This document shows positions 5,609 through 5,784 of a DNA stretch of 5,784 bases, one piece after another; the first letter of the stretch is position 1; the number at the start of each line of letters is the position of its first letter. Where the stretch lies: the NCBI GenBank assembly GCA_031255815.1, contig JAIRRU010000105.1, positions 1 to 5,784 of the forward strand, in the 5' to 3' direction. The notes under the pieces are model-generated. The model ran no database searches. It was not told where the DNA came from and worked only from the letters and a program-made list of their open reading frames with translations. The translations under genes and the position numbers were made by a program. The DNA is from Treponema sp. GTDB taxonomy: Bacteria; Spirochaetota; Spirochaetia; Treponematales; Breznakiellaceae.

Positions 5609-5638
5609 CACGAAGGCGCACAAAGGCGAAGAAGGGAG
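5609..5638 (+). repeat. Degenerate 10-bp tandem repeat (CACGAAGGCG type)
   Basis: The units are CACGAAGGCG (5609-5618), CACAAAGGCG (5619-5628) and a decayed AAGAAGGGAG (5629-5638). The pattern resembles the short CACGAAGG-like tandem motifs that I recall from intergenic DNA of many unrelated bacteria. It explains the apparent small ORF on the minus strand here. Confidence 0.65.
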
Positions 5639-5667
5639 GAAAAAAGAAGGGAGAAACATAGTATTCT

Positions 5668-5706
5668 GAGCATTTCCCAAAACCCGGTTGGTTTCGGAAA
5701 ATGCTC
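5668..5706. repeat. Long imperfect hairpin
   Basis: GAGCATTT (5668-5675) pairs with AAATGCTC (5699-5706); CC (5676-5677) pairs with GG (5696-5697) past one bulged A; and AAACC (5680-5684) pairs with GGTTT (5690-5694) around a CGGTT loop. This gives about 15 paired positions. No T tail follows on the plus strand. Confidence 0.65.
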
Positions 5707-5708
5707 TT

Positions 5709-5736
5709 GAAAAAGCGGTCTAAAGCCCGCTTTTTC
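5709..5736. terminator. Intrinsic terminator-like hairpin, usable on either strand
   Basis: GAAAAAGCGG (5709-5718) and CCGCTTTTTC (5727-5736) form a perfect 10-bp stem with an 8-base loop. It has a GC core, an A run on one side and a T5 run on the other, so it could terminate in both directions. No gene in this window ends here; it most likely serves a minus-strand gene beyond the right edge, or belongs to the surrounding hairpin cluster. Confidence 0.6.
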
Positions 5737-5750
5737 CCATAAATTTAAGG

Positions 5751-5783
5751 CAGCTTTCCCAAAAGCTGAAGTTTTGGGAAAGC
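5751..5783. repeat. Two mutually exclusive hairpins at the right edge
   Basis: GCTTTCCCAAAA (5753-5764) pairs perfectly over 12 bp with TTTTGGGAAAGC (5772-5783) around a 7-base loop. Alternatively CAGCTTT (5751-5757) pairs over 7 bp with AAAGCTG (5762-5768) around CCCA. The two structures share bases and cannot coexist. The core TTTCCCAAAA also occurs at 5673-5682. Confidence 0.65.
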
Positions 5784-5784
5784 C

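Larger units (their letters stand above)
5265..5784. other. Noncoding repeat and hairpin island, about 520 bases
   Basis: No credible gene is found on either strand. The stretch is visibly more AT-rich than the neighbouring genes and is occupied by the def promoter candidate, tandem 9-bp and 10-bp units, and at least six inverted repeats. The only ORFs present are by-products of repeats or antisense to def. The region may continue past the right edge. Confidence 0.7.

Noticed and set aside
5486..5680. 64-codon minus ORF in the repeat island
   Set aside because: It consists largely of translated tandem repeats and hairpin arms; no ribosome binding site or domain is seen.

Overview
The window looks like chromosomal DNA of a spirochaete, probably a treponeme or relative. 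The basis is the style of the Def and Fmt proteins and a kinase-free, membrane-anchored PASTA protein behind them. This is an inference from protein character. The genes are GC-rich by eye, higher than I would expect for a typical treponeme, and no rRNA or other taxonomic marker is present.

Layout, left to right. (1) Positions 1-640, minus strand: the first 213 codons of a lipoprotein gene that runs off the left edge. (2) Positions 641-807: a divergent intergenic region with the ribosome binding site of the next gene and a set of overlapping hairpins plus a T7 run that could form a leader attenuator for the lipoprotein gene. (3) Positions 808-2508, plus strand: a complete AMP-forming long-chain fatty acyl ligase. 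(4) Positions 2509-2673: a convergent gap with one small hairpin. One frame stays open across it and would extend the ligase by 58 residues if a single T were absent at the stop codon. (5) Positions 5264-2674, minus strand: a compact operon, def (peptide deformylase), then fmt (Met-tRNA formyltransferase), then a three-PASTA membrane protein. Def and fmt overlap by 4 bases (GTGA), and fmt and the PASTA gene are 6 bases apart. (6) Positions 5265-5784: about 520 bases with no credible gene. It is more AT-rich and packed with short tandem repeats, inverted repeats and terminator-like hairpins. A candidate def promoter lies at its left end.

Functionally, Fmt formylates initiator Met-tRNA and Def removes the formyl group from new proteins. 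The PASTA protein is presumably a cell-envelope partner that senses or binds peptidoglycan. Its position recalls the Firmicutes def-fmt-rsmB-prpC-prkC cluster, where the PASTA domains belong to a Ser/Thr kinase; here the kinase domain is absent. The ligase and the lipoprotein are separate units.

I see no convincing new defence, mobile or biosynthetic system. The most worthwhile leads are the possible frameshift at the ligase 3' end, the kinase-less PASTA protein with an unassigned C-terminal domain, a possibly leaderless def transcript, and the repeat and hairpin island at the right end.
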